This document shows positions 6,681-13,468 of a stretch of DNA of 14,660 nucleotides, in pieces (position 1 is the first letter of the stretch; each line of letters begins with the position of its first letter). This DNA comes from Candidatus Latescibacterota bacterium (GTDB lineage: Bacteria; Latescibacterota; UBA2968; GCA-2709665), in contig JASLMQ010000405.1 in the NCBI GenBank assembly GCA_030746455.1, positions 1-14,660 on the forward strand, written 5' to 3'. The notes under the pieces were generated by a model. It had not been told where the DNA came from and made no database searches. It saw only the letters and a list, made by a program, of their open reading frames with translations. Both the position numbers and the translations under genes were made by a program.

Positions 6681-9303
6681 GCCGCCGTGGCATGATGGGA
6701 CAGCCAGGACAGACACGGCGCAGGTGCTCGCGTCGGACCTTCCACAGGTCAAGCGCTTTGACGAGAATGGACGACGCGTGGCCGACCATGCCCTCCTTCT
6801 GCAGGCCCCGACGCTTCAGGGCAGGAGCCAGCTTGTCGCGAGACACAGGACAGGGAGAGCTGCGGAAGGCAACGCCCGGGACCTTTTCCACCAAGCCCGC
6901 TTCCGAGACGATCCGGTCGGTGCTGCCGTGCGGGTCGATGCATCCACAGGGCACTGAGACCTCAGCCACGTGTGTGACGGTCGAGGCTTCGTGGCCCACG
7001 CCGATCGACAGGATGAAGCCTCCACCGCGCACGAAGCATCCCAGCGGGCTGTCGGCGGTCCACACGCCGCTCTCGATGTGCCCGCTACAGAGCGCCTTGG
7101 CCCCGGGCCCCACGGCCGCGACCGGGTGGGTGGGGTGGAGGCTGCGAACGGCGTTGGGTCGGCGCCAGAAGGCATCGGGGATGGCGCCGTTGGTCGTGCG
7201 TGTGGCAAGGGGATTGAAGACCGCCGCGCCACCGTGGTTGAAGGAGGGCATGACGAGGGTGCCCCCGGCTCCGATCACGGACAGAAGGGCGCTGATGACC
7301 GTGTCGGCGCCGCCCTCCACGTAGCCGATGGCGGACAGGGAGCTGTGGACCATCACATCCATGCCCCGCTCGAGGCCGAGTCCTTTGAGGTCCTCGATCA
7401 GCCCTGACCGGGGGATGCGCTCGGTCCTGGGGATCAAGTCGACATAGCCGAGATCTTCGTGCGCCTCGAAGAAGTCCACGACCTGTTCGCCCGTTGCCTC
7501 CGACCCCGTCTCGTAACCGATGGCCTCGGCGATCTGCGAGAGCGTACGCCGCCCGTCCGCCCAGAACAACGCCCACGGCTTCAGGTTTGCTCTCTGGATC
7601 CGCCCCGATAGGGGAGCGGCCGTGTTCTCGAGGCTGGGCGAGAGGGGGGCAGTACGCCGGGGAACATCCGTCCCTCCCGAGAATCGGGGCCGGCGGGATC
7701 TTGACCGTCCACCCCCGGCCGCCTTCGCCGCCTCGCGTACCCGGGCTTCGCATCTGGCGAGGTGTTCGAGGATCTCTTGCCTGCTTCCCCCCCACATCCA
7801 TCGCTTCAGCTTCTCCAGAGCGATACCGTGCAGCTCTCCCTGGTGGCGTGCGAGGGCCGCGGCCTTCCGGCCTGCGTCGCGGATCTGCTTCAGAGTCCAT
7901 TCGGTTTCCCAGGTGGCCAGATCCGCGACCTCACTGCTACCCGCGTCGGCGAGGTAGTAGAGGTAGCCGGCCATGGCGGCCGTGCAGGCGGCCATCCCGG
8001 CGGCGCTGACCTGGCTGAGATCGTCGGCCGAGGTGTGGTAGGCCAGAGAGGCCTCGCCGGGGCCGCGATAATGGGTGGTCAACCACGGACAGGGGAAACC
8101 GTACTGGGGATCGCCGATCAGGGTGTCCGACGTGGGCTGGAAAGGCTTCAGATGGAGACGATACCCGGGGTTGTTCAGCCGTAGGGCCGCACGGAGCATC
8201 CGCTCGCCCAAACGGTCGACGAATCCGGCCGACATCGGGATTGTGGCGTGCCATTCGAGTCTGCCGTTGCACACACTCGGCTTCGAGCCGATCGTGTCGA
8301 TGACCACGCCCGCCAGCGGGGTCTGGAAGCGCTTGACGTCCTCCAGGTACTTGAAGAAGCCGTAGCACTCGTACCCGTTCAGGAAGCGAATCGATCGACG
8401 GGGGCGCCGGAGCGAGCCATCGGCGATCAGGCTCTCGAGGACCCGGGCGATCTCGAGGCAGGAAGCGCAACCCGACGCGTTGTCCAGGGCGCCGGGCTCG
8501 GCGCTGTGTGACAGCACCCAGACCTCGTCCTGCGAGTCGTCCGCACCCTCGACCACGCCGCTGACCACATCGTGGGTGCCGACGTACTTGCGGATATCCA
8601 CTTTGGTGCGAAGGGTGAGCGTGCCGTGCTTCTCAACGAGCTTTCGAAGCGCCTTCCCACGGCTGTCTGAGAGGGCCAGACACACCAGCTGGCAGGCGGC
8701 GTTTCCGATGGGGATGCCACCCCAGCCGAGCTTGGTCCACGCGGTTGCGTTGGGCAGATGCGGGACCGGACTGTGCACGATGAGACCGGCGGCGCACGTG
8801 TCGACGAACTGTGAGAGGTAGGACCGCGGGTTCAGGCCGGTGAGCACCATCTTGCCGGTGAGCGCACCAGGACGCATCTCCTTGAGTGCCTGGGCATCGT
8901 CAACGACTACCAGTGGATTGACCATGCCCCTCGGAGGTGTGGCCGCGCTCCACTGAACCACGTGCCAGGGATTGCTGGCGAAATCCACGATGCGCTTACG
9001 GACCGGGGTCAAAATGTCCACCGTTGCGGACCGGACATCCGCGGCCTCCTGGATGATCCACCGTCCCGTCCCGATTCGGCCGCCGGTCTGGAAGGCGTCC
9101 ACCTCGGCCGACACCCCGGCCTCCCGGTACCGCCGCACCAGGGTCTTGGTCGTATCGTGGAACCGGTCGAAGGAGTTCCACCGGTCGGTCTCCACGATGG
9201 CGCGGATATCATCCAGGGCGCGTTTACCTTGCGTCCGGCGGCGGACCATGGGGACGACGGTGCTGCAGAATTCCGATACCGTCCGGGGGGTGCGGTAGGC
9301 CAT
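6676..9303 (-). CDS. Fusion: M28-type aminopeptidase domain + winged-helix-like linker + AAC(3)-type N-acetyltransferase
   Basis: One uninterrupted frame encodes 875 residues, probably cytoplasmic, with no signal peptide. Residues about 1-460 are an M28-like metallopeptidase with an inserted PA-like region (about 90-220). Likely metal ligands are H266 and D274 (SHSAEPGALDNASG), E312 (YECYG), D335 (VIDTIG) and H423 (YHTSADD). The usual Glu-Glu pair reads Tyr-Glu, as in DUF4910-like relatives. Residues about 565-625 (WALFWADGRRTLSQIAEAIG) look like a small winged helix. Residues about 632-860 are an AAC(3)/Antibiotic_NAT acetyltransferase: VHSSLSAIGYVEGG, GGTLVMPSF, RSLHPTHPVAAVG, SPLGCF and THVAE. 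The ATG at 9303 was chosen because GGAG lies 6 bases before it; a TTG at 9363 would add 20 residues of poor quality. The AAC(3) fold acetylates amines of aminoglycosides or of natural-product intermediates using acetyl-CoA; the real substrate is unknown. The last residues (RRVCPGCPIMPRRR) are an odd tail next to the repeats. Confidence 0.85.
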   Translation of the reverse strand: MAYRTPRTVSEFCSTVVPMVRRRTQGKRALDDIRAIVETDRWNSFDRFHDTTKTLVRRYREAGVSAEVDAFQTGGRIGTGRWIIQEAADVRSATVDILTPVRKRIVDFASNPWHVVQWSAATPPRGMVNPLVVVDDAQALKEMRPGALTGKMVLTGLNPRSYLSQFVDTCAAGLIVHSPVPHLPNATAWTKLGWGGIPIGNAACQLVCLALSDSRGKALRKLVEKHGTLTLRTKVDIRKYVGTHDVVSGVVEGADDSQDEVWVLSHSAEPGALDNASGCASCLEIARVLESLIADGSLRRPRRSIRFLNGYECYGFFKYLEDVKRFQTPLAGVVIDTIGSKPSVCNGRLEWHATIPMSAGFVDRLGERMLRAALRLNNPGYRLHLKPFQPTSDTLIGDPQYGFPCPWLTTHYRGPGEASLAYHTSADDLSQVSAAGMAACTAAMAGYLYYLADAGSSEVADLATWETEWTLKQIRDAGRKAAALARHQGELHGIALEKLKRWMWGGSRQEILEHLARCEARVREAAKAAGGGRSRSRRPRFSGGTDVPRRTAPLSPSLENTAAPLSGRIQRANLKPWALFWADGRRTLSQIAEAIGYETGSEATGEQVVDFFEAHEDLGYVDLIPRTERIPRSGLIEDLKGLGLERGMDVMVHSSLSAIGYVEGGADTVISALLSVIGAGGTLVMPSFNHGGAAVFNPLATRTTNGAIPDAFWRRPNAVRSLHPTHPVAAVGPGAKALCSGHIESGVWTADSPLGCFVRGGGFILSIGVGHEASTVTHVAEVSVPCGCIDPHGSTDRIVSEAGLVEKVPGVAFRSSPCPVSRDKLAPALKRRGLQKEGMVGHASSILVKALDLWKVRREHLRRVCPGCPIMPRRR

Positions 9304-9416
9304 GGCTTTCTCCAGTCCGTGGGGTTGCTGCTGGTCGTAGTCCCGACGTGCGCAAGGCGTCAATCAGGCGGCCCGGCAGCCACCGAAACACCTTAAGGCG
9401 AGCTGGGATCTGCCGA

Positions 9417-9487
9417 TAGTACGTACAGAAAATACCAAGTAATATAGAATAGTTCTATAAATATTTAAATCGTCGTCCTAAGTAAAG
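9417..9487. promoter_or_regulatory. AT-rich divergent regulatory region with inverted repeat
   Basis: The 209-bp gap between the divergent genes at 9303 (-) and 9513 (+) contains a markedly AT-rich block in otherwise GC-rich DNA. Within it, TATAGAA (9443-9449) and TTCTATA (9453-9459) form a 7-bp inverted repeat around TAG, the size of a dimeric repressor site. AAATATTT and ATTTAAAT palindromes follow. I cannot place -35/-10 boxes with confidence, but promoters for one or both genes are expected here. Confidence 0.5.
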
Positions 9488-9512
9488 GAAAACACAGGGA
9501 AGGAGGCCAACC

Positions 9513-9734
9513 ATGGACTGGCTACCCATCCTAATCGTGCTGGCACACCTCCTGATCGGCCTGTTCTGCGGCCATCTGGCCTACGCTGCCCGCCTGAAGG
9601 CCGACTCCTGGTTCCTGGCCGGGGCGCTGCTCGGCGGGTTCGCCCTCATCGCCTTCTGCCTGCGCAACCACCTCAAACGCTTCAGCCGTCCCACGAAATA
9701 CTTCGTGACCGGAAAGGCGCGCCCGAGCTGGTAG
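9513..9734 (+). CDS. Small two-helix membrane protein, unknown function
   Basis: A 73-residue protein with two hydrophobic segments (about residues 4-25, LPILIVLAHLLIGLFCGHLAYA, broken by H12 and H21, and about 33-49, WFLAGALLGGFALIAFC). A short basic loop (ARLK) separates them, and a basic tail (RNHLKRFSRP, then TGKARPSW) follows. The basic loop and tail suggest that the loop or the tail faces the cytoplasm, not both helices' far ends. GGAAGGAGG (9498-9506) lies 6 bases before the ATG, the strongest Shine-Dalgarno in the window, so expression is likely. It is first in a probable two-gene unit with the gene 43 bases downstream. I recognise no family. Phage holin-like size and topology were considered, but nothing else phage-like is present. 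Confidence 0.75.
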   Translation: MDWLPILIVLAHLLIGLFCGHLAYAARLKADSWFLAGALLGGFALIAFCLRNHLKRFSRPTKYFVTGKARPSW

Positions 9735-9777
9735 TCCGGCAGAGCCCCACAGCGAACCGGCGGGAGAAACGCAGGGC

Positions 9778-10251
9778 ATGATAAGGGCGACCGACCGAGG
9801 AGACGCGAACATCAGGCCACCGGTGGAGGCCCCGGTTGAAGGGGTGGTCCATCGGGACGCTTCCAGGCCGCCTGCCGGAGACACGCTCGAGCTGACGCTG
9901 AACGGCCTCTCTCCGCGGCTGCGCGAGGCGCTCGATCGCGCGCTCCACGCCGAAGGCGACATCAACGCCGCGTTGGACCCCCAGAGCCCCGGCCTGCTGG
10001 AAAGCCTGGACCGGGTGCTGAACCTGGGCGGCGGCGCCGCGCAGCTGCCCGGCCTCGTCGGAGAGATGGATCCCGAGCAGCTGGAAGCATTCCTTCAAGC
10101 CCTGGCCGAGCTGCTGAAGCACGGCGTCGTGGGCTACGAATACCGGTGGGTGAACGGTGAGCCCCAGAAGGTCTTCATCGACGTGGCCATCGGCAGCGAT
10201 CTGCACCGCGCACCGCTTGTGCGGGACGGATCGTTGGACGTTCTGCGATAG
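9778..10251 (+). CDS. Hypothetical protein, 157 residues
   Basis: I do not recognise a family. The first 35 residues are proline- and arginine-rich and probably disordered. Residues about 36-115 are amphipathic helices rich in leucine, alanine and acidic residues (LELTLNGLSPRLREALDRAL; MDPEQLEAFLQALAELLKHG). The last 40 form a compact segment (VVGYEYRWVNGEPQKVFIDVAIGSD) that looks like paired beta-strands ending in basic HRAPLVRDGS. There is no signal peptide or membrane helix. The ATG at 9778 has GGGAG about 11 bases upstream, which is an acceptable site. It follows the small membrane protein by 43 bases and is followed by a terminator about 100 bases after the stop, so the two probably form one transcript. 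The helices could be a protein-binding module, but this is a guess. Confidence 0.7.
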   Translation: MIRATDRGDANIRPPVEAPVEGVVHRDASRPPAGDTLELTLNGLSPRLREALDRALHAEGDINAALDPQSPGLLESLDRVLNLGGGAAQLPGLVGEMDPEQLEAFLQALAELLKHGVVGYEYRWVNGEPQKVFIDVAIGSDLHRAPLVRDGSLDVLR

Positions 10252-10341
10252 CTCGGCTGCAATGGACGGCTCGATGGCGCCGGGTCACCACGAAAGGCGC
10301 GAACGGGGCTGAGGCCGGGACGGATCTATACCACAAGGAGT

Positions 10342-10381
10342 ACGAGGGCGGGTCGGACCCAGAGGTCCGGCCCTTTCTCGT
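10342..10381 (+). terminator. Intrinsic terminator after the two small genes
   Basis: A 10-bp stem (10350-10359 with 10364-10373, one G-U pair) closes a CAGA loop and is followed by TTTCTCG. An outer ACGAG/CTCGT pairing (10342-10346 with 10377-10381) extends it. On the other strand, downstream of the GH20-like gene, it has no U-run and would be a weaker stop. Confidence 0.7.
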
Positions 10382-10394
10382 GTACGTCCGTAGA

Positions 10395-12377
10395 TCAGTA
10401 GAGATAGCGGTCGGTGACGTCCGATGAGATCTCGGTGACGGTCGATTCGGTCGCCCGGATCGCGTCGTGCACCCGGCCGTGCCACGGTTCGGGGCCGAGA
10501 GCCCCCCGCCACGCCCGGATCGCAGCCGTGTTCGCCTCACCCGCGCGGTCCAGACCCTCCACGTCCTCCCGCAGGGCGTCCTGGACCGCCAGGTCCGCCA
10601 GATCCCTGGTGGCCACCCTCTCAGCGATGCGGTAGATGGCACCTGCCAGATCGACGTAGGAGAGCACGACGCGGGTCTCGTTCGCCAGATGCGGAGACTC
10701 GAAGGCTTCCGCGATCTGGAGCGCCTTCTCGCACTGGCCCCTCTTCTCATCGAATGCGTCGACATTCGCGTAGTAGCGGAACATGCCCTCGCCGAGGTAG
10801 GGGCGGCGGCGTTCCCGGATCATCTCGACGGCCTTGCCCCAGGAGTAGCAGACGGGGAAATCCGAGTCGTAGACGTCGAACTCGACGGGCCCCATCAGCT
10901 CCGCCCACTCGCCCACCGCTTGTGGATCGTCATGGCCCTCCCGTGTTGCCCAGGCGACGGCGAACTCCCTCTCCGATCGCCCTTCCACATTCCACGACCA
11001 TTCGGCCAGGGCCTGGATACAGTAGCCGGAGGTCTCCTTTCCCATGGTGGCCCACGCCATCATTCCGTAGGTGCCGGCGTAGCGACGGCGTGCAAGCTGG
11101 GACACGAAATCTTTGATCCGGTGAGCAGACGACTGGGGCACCTTGAATTCCGGGGTGTCCACCAGCCCGCTCGCGCCGATGGGCACGTCGTAGCTGGCGA
11201 CCCAGCGGCCCTGCTCGGCATAGTGATCCATCAACGGATTGGCAAGCAGATCCCGAGGGATGCGGAGCACACGCTCCATCCCGGTTGCACAGGCGCGCTC
11301 GAGCCTGACCTCCGGAGGCAGCTCCGCAAGGATTCGGTAGTTCCTGACGGTCGTGGTGGTGGACATGAAGATGCGGATCTGCAATGAGGGGTACTGCTTC
11401 CGGGTCTCACGCCAGGCCGCGACGAACGCGCGCGTCTCCAAGACGAGCTGCCCGACCGACGTGCAGCGATCGCAGCCGCACTGGCAGGGCCGCTCACTGA
11501 GCCAGCAGCTGATCTCATCGGCACCCTGAGACGCGATGTCCATCATCCACTCGGAGAGGATCTCGGCGAGCAGGGGGTTGGCGGCGCAGGGCGCGCGGTG
11601 CTGACTGCCGGTCTTGTGGGCGAAGTAGCGCCCGGCCAGGGCGCTGTCTCCCTGACCGGCCAGCTTGGGATGGGCCCGGAACAGCCCATATTCGCCCAGG
11701 AAGTTGAGGTGAAGGATGTACGGCAGATAGTTGAAGGCCCTCAGACGGGCATCGGCCATCAGATCCTGGTCGATGGGTATCCGGTTGGGCTTGCCCGGCT
11801 CTACTGGGTCCGGCTTGGCGGAGGCCATCTTTCCGTAGTTCAGCTTCATCGATGCCATCCATGGAATCCAGCTTTCGGGATCGGGGAAGTTCCACAGACC
11901 TCGCTCGTCCATATCCGGCCAGTCGGTAACGACGGCGAGGGGGATCGTGACGGCGGTCTGCGAGAGGACAGGCTCGAGAAGCTGGCGGAGCGTCTGCGCC
12001 GCATAGGTCACGCCTCTGGGTGTCAGTGCCGTCAGCACCAGCCGCTGGCCGCCGTCGGGTCGGATCACATAGGCCTGATCGCTGTTCGGACTCGAATTCA
12101 GCTCCGCCACGTCGGTCGGACGACCCTCGAGCTGTCCCTCCCCATCCGCAACCCCAAGGAGGATCTCGAACCCCGAGCCCGTCGGTTCGACCCCCGTCCG
12201 CTCCTTCCAGAACTGCTCGAGCTCCTCAGCGGCGTGTCTCTCGAGGTCACCCGCGCCGGGAACGGTTCTGATGGATACCTCGCCCGGAGGCAGCTCGACC
12301 GTGTCCTCGATGGCGATCTCGTGGGGAAGCGGGAGGAGATGAGAGAGCCAGGTTGCGTTGTCGATTGGTGAAGACAT
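10395..12377 (-). CDS. GH20-like / DUF4838-like glycoside hydrolase family protein
   Basis: A 660-residue protein without signal peptide. Residues about 20-150 fit the zincin-like domain that precedes beta-hexosaminidase (GH20) barrels, ending in the typical GVTYAAQTLRQLLEP (122-136). A segment starting VTDWPDMDERG (150-160) resembles the first strand of the GH20 barrel. GADE (285-288) is placed like the GH20 catalytic Asp-Glu pair. The cysteine cluster at 298-305 (CQCGCDRC), followed by ETRAFVAAW, is typical of DUF4838-like proteins and could bind zinc. The C-terminal third (about 530-650) is helical. Length and order of parts suggest a sugar-acting enzyme on a cytoplasmic, probably imported, amino-sugar or uronic substrate; the specificity is not readable. 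ATG 12377 has GAGG 6 bases upstream. The nearest gene on the right is divergent (dut), and convergent small genes lie to the left. Confidence 0.75.
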   Translation of the reverse strand: MSSPIDNATWLSHLLPLPHEIAIEDTVELPPGEVSIRTVPGAGDLERHAAEELEQFWKERTGVEPTGSGFEILLGVADGEGQLEGRPTDVAELNSSPNSDQAYVIRPDGGQRLVLTALTPRGVTYAAQTLRQLLEPVLSQTAVTIPLAVVTDWPDMDERGLWNFPDPESWIPWMASMKLNYGKMASAKPDPVEPGKPNRIPIDQDLMADARLRAFNYLPYILHLNFLGEYGLFRAHPKLAGQGDSALAGRYFAHKTGSQHRAPCAANPLLAEILSEWMMDIASQGADEISCWLSERPCQCGCDRCTSVGQLVLETRAFVAAWRETRKQYPSLQIRIFMSTTTTVRNYRILAELPPEVRLERACATGMERVLRIPRDLLANPLMDHYAEQGRWVASYDVPIGASGLVDTPEFKVPQSSAHRIKDFVSQLARRRYAGTYGMMAWATMGKETSGYCIQALAEWSWNVEGRSEREFAVAWATREGHDDPQAVGEWAELMGPVEFDVYDSDFPVCYSWGKAVEMIRERRRPYLGEGMFRYYANVDAFDEKRGQCEKALQIAEAFESPHLANETRVVLSYVDLAGAIYRIAERVATRDLADLAVQDALREDVEGLDRAGEANTAAIRAWRGALGPEPWHGRVHDAIRATESTVTEISSDVTDRYLY

Positions 12378-12397
12378 GGAGAACCTCAGAAAGGGAA

Positions 12398-12470
12398 GTG
12401 AGACGTGAGAAGTGAGACCCTCCTTCGCTGGCGGTGCCAGCTACGGAGGGCAGGCGTGAGACGGAAAGGC
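12398..12470 (+). repeat. Dispersed repeat, copy A (upstream of dut)
   Basis: A 73-bp element. A left block with GTGAGAC at 12398 and 12412 is followed by a hairpin: CCCTCC pairs with GGAGGG and, inside it, GCTGGC pairs with GCCAGC around GGT. A right block ends in CAGGCGTGAGACGGAAA. It shares a 23-base left block (20 identical) and a 21-base identical right block (12447-12467) with copy B at 13304. It starts 21 bases upstream of the GH20-like gene's ATG. Confidence 0.85.
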
Positions 12471-12484
12471 AGCAGCCCGTCGCA

Positions 12485-12506
12485 AGGGCGCAATGCGTTG
12501 CGCCCT
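12485..12506. repeat. Perfect 9-bp-stem hairpin
   Basis: AGGGCGCAA pairs with TTGCGCCCT around a TGCG loop. There is no T-run on either side, so it is not a typical terminator. It is probably a small palindromic repeat of the kind scattered in intergenic DNA. The wider gap 12378-12815 holds this hairpin, copy A, the dut promoter and the dut leader. No gene is evident there. Confidence 0.6.
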
Positions 12507-12640
12507 GGATTCAGCATCGGGCACACGCCAATGCCCCTGCTTGCATTTTGCGCAATTTAGGAAAAACGTGCGCCAAAGCAATGCAAATCTCGCCTACCGT
12601 GCAGATCTTTGCTTAAGCATCTGAACGTGCCCCAAACAGG

Positions 12641-12669
12641 TTGACATCATTGGGCGTCAGGGCTAAACT
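12641..12669 (+). promoter_or_regulatory. Sigma-70 promoter of dut
   Basis: A consensus -35 box TTGACA (12641-12646), a 17-bp spacer and a -10 box TAAACT (12664-12669, 4 of 6 matches). Transcription should start near 12676, giving an untranslated leader of about 140 bases before the GTG of dut. Confidence 0.7.
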
Positions 12670-12685
12670 TAGGCCGTGCGCCGGG

Positions 12686-12727
12686 AGACGACGAACGCGG
12701 GATCGGCCATAGTCGGCTGCGTCGTCT
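12686..12727 (+). promoter_or_regulatory. Stem-loop in the dut leader
   Basis: AGACGACG (12686-12693) pairs perfectly with CGTCGTCT (12720-12727), enclosing 26 bases with a further GCC/GGC pairing. It would form just after transcription starts. It matches no riboswitch class that I recognise and has no T-run. Confidence 0.35.
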
Positions 12728-12815
12728 GACGTTCCACGTCTGCCGTCTGGCCGAGATTTCGTCAACGGATGCCTGGTGACATCGGATACCAGGAGCACGC
12801 ACGCCGGAGACCAAC

Positions 12816-13262
12816 GTGGAGAGCAACGCTGCCCTGAATGTTCGGATCATGCGCGTAGATCACGATCTGCCGCTACCCAGACACGAGACACCCGGGTCTG
12901 TCGGGTTCGACCTGATCTGCCGGGAAGCTGCCACCGTGCCGCCCAGGGAGATCCGGCTGATTCCCGCGAACGTGGTCGTGGAGGTGCCGCCCGGCTACAT
13001 GCTCATGGTGGCCGCGCGAAGCAGCCTGCCGCTCAAACGGGGACTGATGGTCTCGAACGGCGTGGGCGTGATCGATCAGGACTACCACGGACCCGAGGAC
13101 GAGGTCCGCGTGCAGGTCTACAACTTTACCGACGAGCCCGTGGCGGTCGATCGAGGGGACCGGCTGGCGCAGGGCATCCTCGTGCGCGTGGCGCAGGTGG
13201 ACTGGCAGGAGGTCGAGGAGATGAAGCGCGAGACACGGGGTGGGTTCGGCAGCACAGGTTGA
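12816..13262 (+). CDS. dut: dUTP diphosphatase (dUTPase)
   Basis: Trimeric dUTPase hydrolyses dUTP to dUMP and pyrophosphate in the cytoplasm, keeping uracil out of DNA and supplying dUMP for thymidylate synthesis. The 148 residues fit the family. All five motifs are present: GSVGFDL (27-33, in place of the usual AGxDL), ARSSL (67-71), NGVGVIDQDYHG (81-92, with the likely catalytic D87), RGDRLAQGI (113-121) and the C-terminal phosphate-clamp RGGFGSTG (141-148). In motif 3 the common arginine of DYRG is histidine. The start is a GTG with GGAG 6 bases upstream. The gene has its own promoter and long leader and is flanked by direct repeats. No thymidylate gene lies beside it. The relation to ispH, 206 bases downstream, is unclear. 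Confidence 0.95.
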   Translation: MESNAALNVRIMRVDHDLPLPRHETPGSVGFDLICREAATVPPREIRLIPANVVVEVPPGYMLMVAARSSLPLKRGLMVSNGVGVIDQDYHGPEDEVRVQVYNFTDEPVAVDRGDRLAQGILVRVAQVDWQEVEEMKRETRGGFGSTG

Positions 13263-13303
13263 TCCTAGTGGGGTCCCCCCCCCGTTTGGCCTACCATGCA
13301 GCC

Positions 13304-13380
13304 GTGAGACGTCAGTCGTGAGACCCTTCGATACGCCGCTCGGAGAGCGGCTACTCAGGGCAGGCGTGAGACGGAAAAGC
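13304..13380 (+). repeat. Dispersed repeat, copy B (downstream of dut)
   Basis: A 77-bp element in the same orientation as copy A, with GTGAGAC at 13304, 13318 and 13366. The central hairpin differs (GCCGCT/AGCGGC around CGGAG), but the ends are conserved, including the identical 21-base right block at 13357-13377. The gap 13263-13468 also contains a run of nine C (13275-13283). No gene is seen there. Confidence 0.85.
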
Positions 13381-13468
13381 GACTGCCGGTCCTCGGCCCT
13401 CAGCTTACAGACGACCCCGGAGGGGAGTTGCGCCTGGAGTCCTTGTACCCATCCTGAGGACAGTACGC

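Noticed and set aside
6287..6745. 152-codon minus-strand frame in the repeat spacer, with AKED-like repeats in translation
   Set aside because: The repeats are DNA-level elements. The frame overlaps the starts and ends of real genes and shows no protein family.
7000..7400. AAC(3) domain as an acquired antibiotic-resistance gene
   Set aside because: It is the C-terminal part of a large chromosomal fusion without mobile-element context. The family also acts on other amines, so resistance cannot be claimed.
9513..9734. Small two-helix membrane protein as a phage holin or toxin
   Set aside because: Topology alone is not evidence. No lysis, antitoxin or phage gene is nearby, and the next gene does not resemble an antitoxin.
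12434..12616. 60-codon plus-strand frame between the GH20-like gene and dut
   Set aside because: It begins inside repeat copy A, includes the 12485-12506 hairpin and lacks a ribosome site.
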